Source: Achromobacter sp. RTa
GTDB taxonomy: Bacteria > Pseudomonadota > Gammaproteobacteria > Burkholderiales > Burkholderiaceae_B
Reading direction: 5' to 3'
Length of the DNA: 64,000 bases
NCBI RefSeq assembly: GCF_000757485.1
Contig: NZ_JPYO01000006.1
Span: 49,468-113,467 of the forward strand
Every line of letters begins with the position of its first letter. The stretch's first letter is position 1. The position numbers were made by a program, and so were the translations under genes. Shown piece by piece: positions 29,764-39,368 of this stretch. The notes under the pieces are model-generated. The model was not told the DNA's origin. It was given only the letters and a program-made list of their open reading frames with translations, and made no database searches.

Positions 29764-30905
29764 AGATTCTCTATACCAATTTCCATCAAGGCGATGGCGG
29801 CGGCCACACGACCTATGTGATGTCGCTGGCGCGCATTCTTTGCCATAAATCGCAGGTCACCGTGGCCGCGCCCGCGCGCAGTCGGCTGCTGGCCGAGGCT
29901 GGCGCCCTGCCCGGCGTGCGAACGATTCCGCTGGAATTCAAGAGCCGGCCGCTGGCGCAGCTCCGCGCGCTGCGCCGCTTGCGCGCCCTGCTGCGCGACG
30001 AGCAGTTCGACGTGGTGCACGTCAACGGCTCGGCCGACCACCGGCTGTGCATGTTGGCGACGATGGGCATGGGCGCGCGCCGTCCCTTCATCGTCTACAC
30101 GCAGCACACGGACCGCAGCGCGACGAGCCTGGGCGCGCGCGTGCGCGCCAAATGGGGCACCAATCGCGTCATCTGCGTGTGCAGCCATACCTTCCGCCGA
30201 ATGAAGCAATCCGTGTTCCGCAACGAGGACCTGCGCGTGGTGCACAACGGCGTCGATACCGAGAAATGCCGCCCCGCCACGCGCAGCCAGGCGGCCCTGG
30301 CGCGGGACAGCCTGCTGCCCGGCAACATGCAGGGCAGGCTCGTCATCGGCAGCAACGCGGGAACGGCGGTCTACAAGAACTGGCTGGATATGGTTGCCGC
30401 CGTTTCGAAGCTGCCCGCCCCGCAGCGCCGGCAGGTGGTGATCCTGATCGCCGGCAAACTGCCGGACGCCGAACAGATGCAACGCGTGGCCGAGCTGGGG
30501 ATGTCCGACCAGGTGGTGTTCACGGGCCTGCTGGACGATGTGCGTCCGTTCCTGTCCGCGCTGGACGTGGGCTTCGTGCTGTCGTCGAAGCTGGAGACGA
30601 TTTCGTTCGCCTGCCGCGAGATGATGGCGGCGGGCAAGCCGGTGATCGTGACCGAGGTGGGCGGGCTGACCGAGAATGTCACCGATGGCCGCGATGGCTG
30701 GGTGGTGCCGCCGGCTTCGGTGGACAGCGTGGTCCAGGCCCTGTCCCAGATCCTGGCGAACCGGGACGCCCTGGGCAGGATGGGCGAAGAGGCGCGCAGC
30801 ACGGCCCTGAAGGAGTTCTCGCTGGCCACTTTCGTCGGAAAGACCGAAAGCGTCTATCAGGAAGGACGCGTGCGGCAGCCCTACCGCCTGCGGCTCACAT
30901 CCTGA
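29760..30905 (+). CDS. GT4-family glycosyltransferase, LPS-core type
   Basis: This 381-residue GT-B glycosyltransferase starts MKILYTNFHQGDGGGHTTYV, with the glycine-rich donor/acceptor loop of GT4 enzymes. It has the mid-protein VVHNGVDTEKCRP linker, then the C-terminal Rossmann domain with a GLLDDVRPFLSALDVGFVLSS segment, the E-x7-E-like pattern in ETISFACREMMAAGKPVIVTE, and GGLTENV. It likely adds a sugar to LPS core or another envelope glycan at the inner membrane. The 4-bp overlap with the preceding gene points to one pathway. Donor and acceptor are unknown. Confidence 0.88.
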   Translation: MKILYTNFHQGDGGGHTTYVMSLARILCHKSQVTVAAPARSRLLAEAGALPGVRTIPLEFKSRPLAQLRALRRLRALLRDEQFDVVHVNGSADHRLCMLATMGMGARRPFIVYTQHTDRSATSLGARVRAKWGTNRVICVCSHTFRRMKQSVFRNEDLRVVHNGVDTEKCRPATRSQAALARDSLLPGNMQGRLVIGSNAGTAVYKNWLDMVAAVSKLPAPQRRQVVILIAGKLPDAEQMQRVAELGMSDQVVFTGLLDDVRPFLSALDVGFVLSSKLETISFACREMMAAGKPVIVTEVGGLTENVTDGRDGWVVPPASVDSVVQALSQILANRDALGRMGEEARSTALKEFSLATFVGKTESVYQEGRVRQPYRLRLTS

Positions 30906-30908
30906 TCG

Positions 30909-30940
30909 CGGCGCCGGACCCTGTGGCGGGCCCGGCGCCG
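30909..30940. terminator. Bidirectional hairpin between convergent genes
   Basis: CGGCGCCGG at 30909-30917 pairs with CCGGCGCCG at 30932-30940 around a 14-nt loop. It lies between the glycosyltransferase stop (30905) and the convergent nucleotidase stop (30951), a typical place for a shared terminator. No U-tract is present. Confidence 0.5.
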
Positions 30941-30950
30941 CCGCTGACCG

Positions 30951-32888
30951 CTACTCGCTGTACGTCTTGGTGCTGTACAGGCTGACGGGGAGCAGGTTCA
31001 GCACCGGCAGGCCGCTGACGGGATCCTTGGCCTGCTTATCGATATAGGCCTGCAGCACGTCGGCGTCCAGCACCCCGATGTCCTGCCTGCGGGCGGCGGG
31101 CACATCGGCCAGGGTCTTGTAGCCGTCGCCGCCGGTGGCATTGAAGCTCAGGACGAAAAGCCTGTAGCTGCGGCTCGCGTCCAGCGGCAGCCAGTTTCCG
31201 CTGGCCTGGTCCAGCACCTCGATGCCGGATACGCGGCTGCCCTGGGCCTGGGCGGCGTTAACGTCCCAGCGCAAGCCGCCCGCATACGGGTATGGGCCGG
31301 TCGAGCCGCCTGGGCCGTAGACGGCCTGCATGCCGTCCTCCAACATGTTCTTCACCTCGGCGCCCGTGACTTCCAGGCGCCAGAGCATGTTGCCGAACGG
31401 AACCACTTCGATCACATTGGCCGCGGTCACGTTGCCCAGCAGCGGCACGCGCACGCCGCCGCCGCTTTGCAGGGAGATGTCCGCGCCGCCGTAGTCGGCG
31501 TTGGCCACTTCCAGGTAGGCCTGGGCCACCAGTTGCTGGATATCGCCGCCGTGCAGGCTGACGTTGCCCAGGGTATTGCAGGCGGCGCTCGAACGGCTGT
31601 AGTCGCGCGATCCGGGGCCGCCCGGCACGCGGCGGGAGCACAGTTCCTGCGGAACGGACGCGACCACGCTGGCGCTGAAGGCGTCGACCTTGGCCTTGAA
31701 GGGCTGCAGCACCGCGGCGGCCTGAGCGTCCGGCTCCTGTACGCGCAGGAAGCCGCTTGCCTGCACGTCCGCCAGGATCGCGGCCGCGTCGCCCGCGGCG
31801 GGCGGGGCCCCCGCGACGCTGAGCGCCCCGCCCATCAGGACGTGCGGGGTGCCGGCGCAGGCGGTGACGTCGCCGTTGGCGTCGAAGCTCACTTTCAATT
31901 CGCCGACCACTTGCGAATATTCCCAGGCCTGCACCAGGCATACGCGCTTGCCGTCCTTGTCCTGCAGCACGGTGGGATAGGCGCCGGCAGGCGAGCCCAC
32001 GCCATAGTCCGCCATGGCATCGGGGCCCAGCAGCGTATGCGAATCCCCGCCCACGACCACGTCCACGCCGCTCAGGCGAGCGATGACCTGCTTGTCGTAG
32101 TCATAGCCGATGTGGCTCATCACGACGATCTTGTTCACGCCCTGGGCGCGCAGGGCGTCGATCTGCTGTTGCGCGGCGGCGGTTTCGTCCGAGAACAGCG
32201 TGCCGGGGTCAGGGCTGGAGGATTGCTGGGTCTTGTTGGCGATGGTCAGGCCGACGAGCCCGATCGGCTGGCCGTCCCGCTGCAGCACGACGGAGGGCTG
32301 GACCATGCCGGGAGCGCGCGAGGGATTCAACGGCGAGTCGGCGCCGAAGCTGACGTTGGCGCTCAGCACCGGCGTCTGGCACGTGCCGGAATGCAGCAAT
32401 TCGATGAACCGCTTCAGGCCGGCGTCGCCCTTGTCGAACTCGTGATTGCCCAGGGTCATCGCGTCGAAGCAGACCGTATTCATAAGCGCGGCGTCGGCTT
32501 CGCCGGGCTCGCCCGCGCGGTTGAAATAAAGTGTGCCGGTGGTGGCGTCGCCCGCGTGCAGCTTGAGCACGTTGGCCGATTGCGCCGCCAGGGCGCCGAT
32601 CGCGCCCGTCACGCGGGGAAAGCCCCCGGCGTCCACGCTCACTGCCAGGGGCGCGCCGCTGGCCGCCTTGAGCGTAAGGGTCTTGGTCTTGGCGTCCAGG
32701 TTGGAGTGATGATCGTTGATGTGCAGGATCGTCAGTTCCATCGGACGGGCTGGCGCGGGCTGTTCCGGCGCGGGCTGTTCGGGCGCAGGGCTGGCGGGCG
32801 TGTCGTCATCGTCGCTGCCGCCGCAGCCGGCCAATAGCGCCAGGGCGCTCAGCATCGCCGCGCCGGCGTTCCTCTTCCACGTAGTCAT
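30951..32888 (-). CDS. 5'-nucleotidase / UshA-like metallophosphatase, lipoprotein
   Basis: This 645-residue protein is predicted to hydrolyse nucleotides or related phosphoesters outside the cytoplasm. A lipobox LLAGC puts the lipidated cysteine at residue 22, followed by a short proline-rich tether with repeated PAPEQ. The metallophosphatase domain shows the dimetal motifs INDHHSN, GNHEFD, VVMSHIGYD and GGDSHT. The C-terminal 5'-nucleotidase domain includes LQSGGGVRVPL and the FNATGGDGY substrate segment. It is monocistronic, with a dyad upstream. Specificity is uncertain; AMP, UDP-sugars and cyclic nucleotides are possible for the family. Confidence 0.9.
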   Translation of the reverse strand: MTTWKRNAGAAMLSALALLAGCGGSDDDDTPASPAPEQPAPEQPAPARPMELTILHINDHHSNLDAKTKTLTLKAASGAPLAVSVDAGGFPRVTGAIGALAAQSANVLKLHAGDATTGTLYFNRAGEPGEADAALMNTVCFDAMTLGNHEFDKGDAGLKRFIELLHSGTCQTPVLSANVSFGADSPLNPSRAPGMVQPSVVLQRDGQPIGLVGLTIANKTQQSSSPDPGTLFSDETAAAQQQIDALRAQGVNKIVVMSHIGYDYDKQVIARLSGVDVVVGGDSHTLLGPDAMADYGVGSPAGAYPTVLQDKDGKRVCLVQAWEYSQVVGELKVSFDANGDVTACAGTPHVLMGGALSVAGAPPAAGDAAAILADVQASGFLRVQEPDAQAAAVLQPFKAKVDAFSASVVASVPQELCSRRVPGGPGSRDYSRSSAACNTLGNVSLHGGDIQQLVAQAYLEVANADYGGADISLQSGGGVRVPLLGNVTAANVIEVVPFGNMLWRLEVTGAEVKNMLEDGMQAVYGPGGSTGPYPYAGGLRWDVNAAQAQGSRVSGIEVLDQASGNWLPLDASRSYRLFVLSFNATGGDGYKTLADVPAARRQDIGVLDADVLQAYIDKQAKDPVSGLPVLNLLPVSLYSTKTYSE

Positions 32889-32950
32889 TCGCGTGTATCC
32901 CTCCGTTATTGGAGGACGAATGGTCGCGGCTCAAGATGACGCGGAAATGA

Positions 32951-32966
32951 ATGACAGGATTGTCAT
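32951..32966. promoter_or_regulatory. Dyad ATGACA-N4-TGTCAT upstream of nucleotidase gene
   Basis: ATGACA at 32951-32956 and TGTCAT at 32961-32966 form a perfect inverted repeat 63 bp before the nucleotidase start. A further CTGTCAT lies at 32991-32997. CTGTCAT is the Pho-box heptamer, but the 11-bp direct spacing of a true Pho box is absent, so a PhoB site is only a weak possibility. Confidence 0.3.
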
Positions 32967-33003
32967 GCGCGCGGAAGACGGGTCGCGCGACTGTCATGAA
33001 ACG

Positions 33004-33036
33004 GCACGGGCCCGGCGCGCTGCGCCGGGCCCGTGC
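33004..33036 (-). terminator. 15-bp perfect-stem terminator of the frmR-adhC operon
   Basis: The 15-mer at 33004-33018 and the 15-mer at 33022-33036 are exact reverse complements around a 3-nt loop. The hairpin lies 30 bp beyond the adhC stop; on the minus strand it is followed shortly by CGTTTCAT, a short U-containing stretch. This is the strongest hairpin in the window. Confidence 0.75.
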
Positions 33037-33066
33037 ATCCGCCCGCATTCAGCGAGCGGTTTCGGT

Positions 33067-34194
<1,128 letters not shown>

Positions 34195-34204
34195 TCAGGT
34201 AGCG

Positions 34205-34495
34205 TTACTTCAAATAGGAACGGACGATGCGCATCAGCTGCTCGACCTCGGCTTCGGGGTTGACGCTGGCCGCTTGCGGCCCGCCCTGGGAGGACTGGAG
34301 GAAGGTCTCCCGGAGATGGCTTTCAAGCACCTCGGCCATCAGGCCGGTGGCGGCGCCGCGCAAGGCGGCCAATTGCTGCAACAGCGCGCCGCACTCCGTG
34401 CCCTCGTTGACCGCGCGTTCCAATGCTAACGCCTGCCCCTGGATACGGCGCAAGCGGGTAACGACACGTTTTTTTTCTTCCGGCGAGTGCGGCAC
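34205..34495 (-). CDS. frmR: Formaldehyde-responsive repressor, FrmR (RcnR/CsoR family)
   Basis: This 96-residue all-helical CsoR/RcnR-type repressor senses formaldehyde in related bacteria. Residues important in E. coli FrmR are conserved in place: Pro2, Cys35 (GTECGALLQQ) and His60 (LESHLRE). The C-terminal part is a few residues longer and ends in RSYLK. It is first in the frmR-adhC unit, and a G-tract operator lies 16 bp upstream, so autorepression of the operon is expected. Confidence 0.93.
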   Translation of the reverse strand: MPHSPEEKKRVVTRLRRIQGQALALERAVNEGTECGALLQQLAALRGAATGLMAEVLESHLRETFLQSSQGGPQAASVNPEAEVEQLMRIVRSYLK

Positions 34496-34511
34496 GGCAG
34501 GCTCCGAAGCA

Positions 34512-34528
34512 ATACAGGGGGGGAGTAT
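34512..34528. promoter_or_regulatory. G-tract operator for FrmR
   Basis: ATACA, seven guanines, then AGTAT: an interrupted inverted repeat around a G-tract, the form recognised by CsoR/RcnR/FrmR proteins. It sits just upstream of the frmR start. The family match is by recalled consensus. Confidence 0.65.
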
Positions 34529-34624
34529 AGGGAATCCCGGACGCGCCGTCTACCTTGCCGGCGCGCGCTCGGTCCTGGGTGCGCGCGCCATCGATCGGGC
34601 GGCCACATTCACAGCCCATCTGTA

Positions 34625-34638
34625 CCTGTCTATACTTG
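34625..34638. promoter_or_regulatory. Imperfect HutC-type site upstream of hutC
   Basis: CCTGTCTATACTTG at 34625-34638 matches the perfect hut palindrome at 36063-36076 at 10 of 14 positions. It lies 44 bp before the hutC start, so autoregulation by HutC is plausible. Confidence 0.4.
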
Positions 34639-34682
34639 AATCCTTCGTTTCCGCCGAATCGCGGCCCCTCACAGGATTCCCC

Positions 34683-35426
34683 GTGGCCTCTTCTCCTCCC
34701 AAATTGCCCATCCAGGACAACGCCTTGCCCGCTCCGCTCTATGCGCAGGTCAAGCAGATGATCGCGCAGCAGATCCGCACCGGCGCCTGGCCGGCGCACT
34801 ATCGCGTGCCTTCGGAAAGCGAGCTGGTCGACGAACTGGGCTTCAGCCGCATGACGATCAACCGCGCGCTGCGCGAGCTGACGTCCGAAGGGCTGCTGGT
34901 GCGCATGCAGGGCGTGGGCACATTCGTCGCGCAGCCCAAGGCGCGGTCGGCGCTGTTCGCGGTCAACAATATCGCGGACGAGATCGCGGCGCGCAATCAT
35001 CGCCACCATAGCCGCGTCGTGCGCCTGGCGGAAGAGCCCGCGGGCGCGGAACAGGCCCAGGCGCTCGAGATCCGGGCCGGGCAGCCCGTGTTCCACTCGG
35101 TCATCGTCCACTTCGAGGACGACTTGCCGATCCAGCTGGAAGACCGCTACGTCAACGTGAAGCTCGCGCCCGACTACCTCAAGCAGGATTTCGCGCGGAG
35201 CACGCCATACGAGTACCTGACCCGCGTGGCGCCGCTGAGCGAAGGCGAGCACGTGGTCGAAGCCATTCTGGCCAAGCCGCGCGAATGCCAGCTGCTGCAG
35301 ATCGACCGAGACGAGCCCTGCCTGCTGATCAGCCGCCGCACCTGGTCGGGCGAACGCGTCGTCACGCTGGCCCGTTTGATCCATCCGGGTTCGCGCCACC
35401 GCCTGGAAGGGAAGTTCACGAAATGA
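34683..35426 (+). CDS. hutC: Histidine utilisation repressor HutC (GntR family)
   Basis: HutC represses the hut genes and is released by urocanate. The protein (247 residues from GTG at 34683) has a GntR winged HTH at about residues 20-85 (PSESELVDELGFSRMTINRA) and a UTRA ligand domain (from about 100, with QPVFHSVIVHFEDDLPIQLE). GTG is chosen because it yields the standard HutC N-terminus and length; the frame upstream is open but runs over frmR. Its stop overlaps the hutD start (ATGA). Confidence 0.92.
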   Translation: MASSPPKLPIQDNALPAPLYAQVKQMIAQQIRTGAWPAHYRVPSESELVDELGFSRMTINRALRELTSEGLLVRMQGVGTFVAQPKARSALFAVNNIADEIAARNHRHHSRVVRLAEEPAGAEQAQALEIRAGQPVFHSVIVHFEDDLPIQLEDRYVNVKLAPDYLKQDFARSTPYEYLTRVAPLSEGEHVVEAILAKPRECQLLQIDRDEPCLLISRRTWSGERVVTLARLIHPGSRHRLEGKFTK

Positions 35427-36025
35427 CCCGCCCCGACGTCCGGCTTTACCGCGCCGCCGGCTACCCCCGCATGCCGTGGCGCAACGGCGGAGGCACCACG
35501 CAGGAAGTCGCCTGCAATCCCGGCGGCAGCACGGCCGCGTTCGACTGGCGGCTTTCCATCGCGGACGTGGCCCAGGAAGGCGGATTCTCCACGTTCTCCG
35601 GGTACCAGCGCATCATTACCGTGCTGGAAGGGCAAGGCATCCAGCTTACCGTCGACGGGCGCGCGCAGGCGCCGCTGGGCCAGCGCCAGGCATATGCGTT
35701 TTCCGGCGACGCGCCCGTGCATTGCCGGCTGGTGGACGGCCCGATCCGGGATTTCAACCTGATCTATGCGCCGGCAAGCCTTCAGGCGCGCTTTCAATGG
35801 GCGGGCGGGACCGGCCCCTGGACCTTCCACAGCGCGGCGCGCACGGTGCTGATCCTCAACGCAGGCCAGGACCTGTCGGTGCGCGTGGACGGCGTCGCGC
35901 ATGCCTTGCCCGGGCGGTACGACTGCCTGCATGCCGAAGGGCAGGAAGGCCTGGCGGAGTATTGCCTGGAGGGCGCGGGGGCGCTGGATGCCTGCGTGAT
36001 CGAGCTCTCTCCCCGCGCAGGTTGA
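35423..36025 (+). CDS. hutD: HutD family protein
   Basis: This 200-residue cupin-type protein with conserved MPWRNGGGTTQEV near the start and DFNLIYAP in the middle matches HutD. HutD is thought to buffer urocanate levels and limit overexpression of the hut pathway; it is not an enzyme of the pathway itself. ATG at 35423 overlaps the hutC stop, so both are translated together. Confidence 0.9.
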   Translation: MTRPDVRLYRAAGYPRMPWRNGGGTTQEVACNPGGSTAAFDWRLSIADVAQEGGFSTFSGYQRIITVLEGQGIQLTVDGRAQAPLGQRQAYAFSGDAPVHCRLVDGPIRDFNLIYAPASLQARFQWAGGTGPWTFHSAARTVLILNAGQDLSVRVDGVAHALPGRYDCLHAEGQEGLAEYCLEGAGALDACVIELSPRAG

Positions 36026-36062
36026 TCCGGGAAATCCCCTAGGGAAATACCAGTCTTACTAT

Positions 36063-36076
36063 CTTGTATATACAAG
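36063..36076. promoter_or_regulatory. Perfect HutC operator palindrome
   Basis: CTTGTATATACAAG is a perfect 14-bp palindrome between hutD and hutU and matches the known HutC operator form (TTGTAxxTACAA). It lies 75-88 bp upstream of the hutU start, and probably blocks the hutU promoter until urocanate accumulates. Confidence 0.8.
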
Positions 36077-36150
36077 CATAGAGGTCCTATGATCTGGACA
36101 AGCGCCGCGCATTCCGAATGCCTGCGGATGAACCGATCAAGGAGACCGTC

Positions 36151-37830
36151 TTGGACCAACCGACCCGATATCGCGATGTCGTCATCCGCGCGCCGCGCGG
36201 CAATCAACTGACTGCAAAGAGCTGGCTTACCGAAGCCCCCCTGCGCATGCTGATGAACAACCTGGATCCGGACGTTGCGGAAAACCCCAAGGAACTGGTG
36301 GTCTACGGCGGCATCGGCCGCGCGGCCCGGAATTGGGAGTGCTACGACAAGATCGTCGAGACTCTCAAGGAACTGAACGGCGATGAAACGCTGCTGGTGC
36401 AATCGGGCAAGCCGGTGGGCGTGTTCAAGACCCACGCCGACGCGCCGCGCGTGCTGATCGCCAACTCCAACCTGGTGCCCAACTGGGCCAACTGGGAGCA
36501 CTTCAACGAACTGGACGCGAAGGGCCTGGCGATGTACGGGCAGATGACCGCGGGCAGTTGGATCTACATCGGCAGCCAGGGCATCGTGCAGGGCACGTAC
36601 GAGACCTTTGTCGAGGCGGGCAGGCAGCACTTCGGCGGCGACCTCAAGGGTCGCTGGGTGCTGACGGCCGGCCTGGGCGGCATGGGCGGCGCGCAGCCGC
36701 TGGCGGCCACGATGGCCGGGGTGTCTTCCCTGAATATCGAGTGCCAGCAAAGCCGGATCGATTTCCGGCTGCGCACCCGCTATGTGGATGAGCAGGCCTC
36801 GGATCTGGACGACGCGCTGGCGCGCATCGCCAAGTACGCGAAGGAAGGCCGGGCCGTCTCCATCGCGTTGTGCGCCAATGCCGCCGAAATCCTGCCGGAA
36901 CTGGTGCGCCGCGGCGTCAAGCCGGACATGGTCACGGACCAGACCAGCGCGCACGATCCGCTGAACGGATACCTGCCTGCCGGCTGGACCTGGGACGACT
37001 ACCGCGCCCGCGCGCAGCGCGAGCCCGCCGCCGTCGTCAAGGCCGCCAAGCAATCGATGGCGGTCCACGTGCGGGCCATGCTGGACTTCAAGCGCCAGGG
37101 CGTCCCCACGTTCGACTACGGCAACAACATCCGCCAGATGGCCAAGGAAGAAGGCGTGAGCGACGCCTTCGATTTCCCGGGCTTCGTGCCGGCCTACATC
37201 CGGCCGCTGTTCTGCCGCGGCGTAGGGCCGTTCCGCTGGGCCGCGCTGTCCGGCGACCCGCAAGACATCTACAAGACGGACGCCAAGGTCAAGGAGCTGA
37301 TCCCCGACGACACGCATCTGCACCACTGGCTGAGCATGGCGCGCGAGCGCATCAGCTTCCAGGGCCTGCCGGCGCGCATTTGCTGGGTGGGCCTGGGCGA
37401 ACGCGCCAGGCTCGGCCTCGCTTTCAACGAAATGGTGCGCTCGGGCGAGCTGTCGGCGCCCATCGTCATCGGCCGCGATCACCTGGATTCCGGCTCGGTG
37501 GCCAGCCCCAACCGCGAAACCGAATCCATGCGCGATGGCTCGGACGCGGTCTCCGATTGGCCTCTGCTCAACGCACTGCTGAATACCGCCAGCGGCGCGA
37601 CCTGGGTTTCGCTGCATCACGGGGGCGGGGTCGGCATGGGTTTCTCGCAGCACTCGGGGATGGTGATCGTGTGCGACGGCACGGACGAAGCCGCCGAGCG
37701 CATCGCCCGCGTGCTGACCAATGATCCGGGCACGGGCGTCATGCGCCACGCGGATGCCGGATACGACATCGCAATCGAATGCGCCAAGGAACAAGGCCTG
37801 AATCTTCCCATGGTCACGGGTTCGCGCTGA
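36151..37830 (+). CDS. hutU: Urocanate hydratase
   Basis: HutU converts urocanate to 4-imidazolone-5-propionate using tightly bound NAD+. The protein carries the family's highly conserved blocks: [57 protein letters not shown] and the active-site cysteine in [18 protein letters not shown] favour TTG at 36151, because AAGGAG (36139-36144) is well spaced before it and the product then begins like other HutU proteins (559 residues). An in-frame ATG at 36118 lacks a ribosome-binding site. Confidence 0.96.
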   Translation: MDQPTRYRDVVIRAPRGNQLTAKSWLTEAPLRMLMNNLDPDVAENPKELVVYGGIGRAARNWECYDKIVETLKELNGDETLLVQSGKPVGVFKTHADAPRVLIANSNLVPNWANWEHFNELDAKGLAMYGQMTAGSWIYIGSQGIVQGTYETFVEAGRQHFGGDLKGRWVLTAGLGGMGGAQPLAATMAGVSSLNIECQQSRIDFRLRTRYVDEQASDLDDALARIAKYAKEGRAVSIALCANAAEILPELVRRGVKPDMVTDQTSAHDPLNGYLPAGWTWDDYRARAQREPAAVVKAAKQSMAVHVRAMLDFKRQGVPTFDYGNNIRQMAKEEGVSDAFDFPGFVPAYIRPLFCRGVGPFRWAALSGDPQDIYKTDAKVKELIPDDTHLHHWLSMARERISFQGLPARICWVGLGERARLGLAFNEMVRSGELSAPIVIGRDHLDSGSVASPNRETESMRDGSDAVSDWPLLNALLNTASGATWVSLHHGGGVGMGFSQHSGMVIVCDGTDEAAERIARVLTNDPGTGVMRHADAGYDIAIECAKEQGLNLPMVTGSR

Positions 37831-37911
37831 GCCGGCGCGCAACACCATTTCGCTAACCGGGGCGGGGACGGCCGCAAGCCGCGATCCCCGCGCCAATTTC
37901 GGGGCAATGCA

Positions 37912-39324
37912 ATGGCTTTGGGCAACGAGGCAGGGTCCGCGCCGCTTCTGGAGCGGCGTTCCATTGACCACATTCCTGAATCTGAACGGCACGGCAAGCT
38001 CTACAGCCAGTTCACGCTGTGGATGGGCGCCAATCTGCAAATCACCGCCATCGTTACCGGCGCGCTCGCAGTAGTGCTGGGCGGCGACGTGTTCTGGTCG
38101 CTGATCGGCCTGTTCATCGGCCAGGTGCTGGGCGGCGCCGTGATGGCGCTGCACGCGGCGCAAGGCCCCAGGCTGGGGCTGCCGCAGATGATATCCAGCC
38201 GCGTGCAGTTCGGCGTGTACGGGGCGGCGATTCCCATCGTGCTCGTGTGCCTGATGTACCTGGGCTTCACCGCCACGGGCACGGTGCTGTCGGGGCAGGC
38301 GCTGGGCCAGCTGTTCGGCGTCAGCGACACCGCGGGCATCCTGATTTTCGCGGCCGTCATCATCCTGGCCACGCTGTTCGGCTACCGGGTGATCCACATC
38401 ATCGGCCGGGCCGCGACGGTGCTGGGAATTATCGCGTTCGTCTATCTGTTCAGCCGCGTGATCGCGGTGGGCGACGTCGCCCAGCTCCTGCAGATCCGGC
38501 ATTTCAGCTGGAGCTCGTTCCTGCTGGCGGTGTCGCTGGCGGCTTCGTGGCAGATAGCCTATGGCCCCTATGTGGCCGACTACTCGCGCTACCTGCCCAG
38601 TTCGACGTCGCCGGTGAAGACGTTCCTGGCGGTGGGGCTGGGATCGGTCATCGGCGCGCAGATCGCGATGGTGCTGGGCGTGCTGGCCGCCGCGATGTCC
38701 GCCGGCCAGTTCGCGGGCCGCGAGGTGGCGTACATCGTCGGGCTGGGTGGCACGGGGACGATGGCGGCCCTGCTGTACTTCAGCATCGCGTTCGGCAAGG
38801 TCACGATCTCCACGCTGAACTCCTACGGCAGCTTCATGTGCATCGCAACCGTCATCAGCGGTTTTCGCGGTTCGGTCGAGATCACGCGCTGGCAGCGCGC
38901 GGCGGCCGTGGTGCTGATCGTGGGCGTGGCGACGGCCGTGGCCTTGGTGGGCCAGCATTCCTTCCTGAACGCCTTCAAGTCCTTCATCCTGTTCCTGCTC
39001 GCATTCTTCACTCCGTGGAGCGCGGTCAATCTGGTGGACTACTACTTCGTCAGCCGTGAACGCTACGACGTGCCCGCGCTGTCGGACCCGGACGGGCGTT
39101 ATGGCCGCTGGAACCTGCCCGGCATCCTGGTCTATACGTTTGGCGTGCTGGTCCAGATGCCCTTCATTTCGACCAAGCTTTACACGGGGCCGATGGTGGA
39201 GCGCCTGGGCGGCGTGGATATTTCATGGGTCATCGGATTGATCGTTCCGAGCATCCTCTACTACCTGTTTGCCCGCCGCGACGCGAGGCCCGCGGTCCGC
39301 AAGCCTGCGCACAAGACCGCTTGA
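37912..39324 (+). CDS. NCS1-type purine-cytosine permease family transporter
   Basis: This 470-residue inner-membrane transporter has about 12 hydrophobic segments and the NCS1 features [17 protein letters not shown] in the first helix and [17 protein letters not shown] in the middle. NCS1 proteins import purines, cytosine, hydantoins or similar heterocycles by Na+ or H+ symport. Its place between hutU and hutH strongly suggests that it imports histidine, urocanate or another imidazole compound. Urocanate uptake is an attractive inference, given that an NCS1 protein rather than an amino-acid permease is used. Confidence 0.9.
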   Translation: MALGNEAGSAPLLERRSIDHIPESERHGKLYSQFTLWMGANLQITAIVTGALAVVLGGDVFWSLIGLFIGQVLGGAVMALHAAQGPRLGLPQMISSRVQFGVYGAAIPIVLVCLMYLGFTATGTVLSGQALGQLFGVSDTAGILIFAAVIILATLFGYRVIHIIGRAATVLGIIAFVYLFSRVIAVGDVAQLLQIRHFSWSSFLLAVSLAASWQIAYGPYVADYSRYLPSSTSPVKTFLAVGLGSVIGAQIAMVLGVLAAAMSAGQFAGREVAYIVGLGGTGTMAALLYFSIAFGKVTISTLNSYGSFMCIATVISGFRGSVEITRWQRAAAVVLIVGVATAVALVGQHSFLNAFKSFILFLLAFFTPWSAVNLVDYYFVSRERYDVPALSDPDGRYGRWNLPGILVYTFGVLVQMPFISTKLYTGPMVERLGGVDISWVIGLIVPSILYYLFARRDARPAVRKPAHKTA

Positions 39325-39368
39325 AAAAGAATGGCATGACGCCGGAGAACCGGCATGGGAGATACAGA

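Noticed and set aside
35794-38958. 1054-codon minus-strand frame across hutD, hutU and the transporter
   Set aside because: It is antisense to three conserved hut genes, with shadow-type His/Arg/Gln-rich composition.
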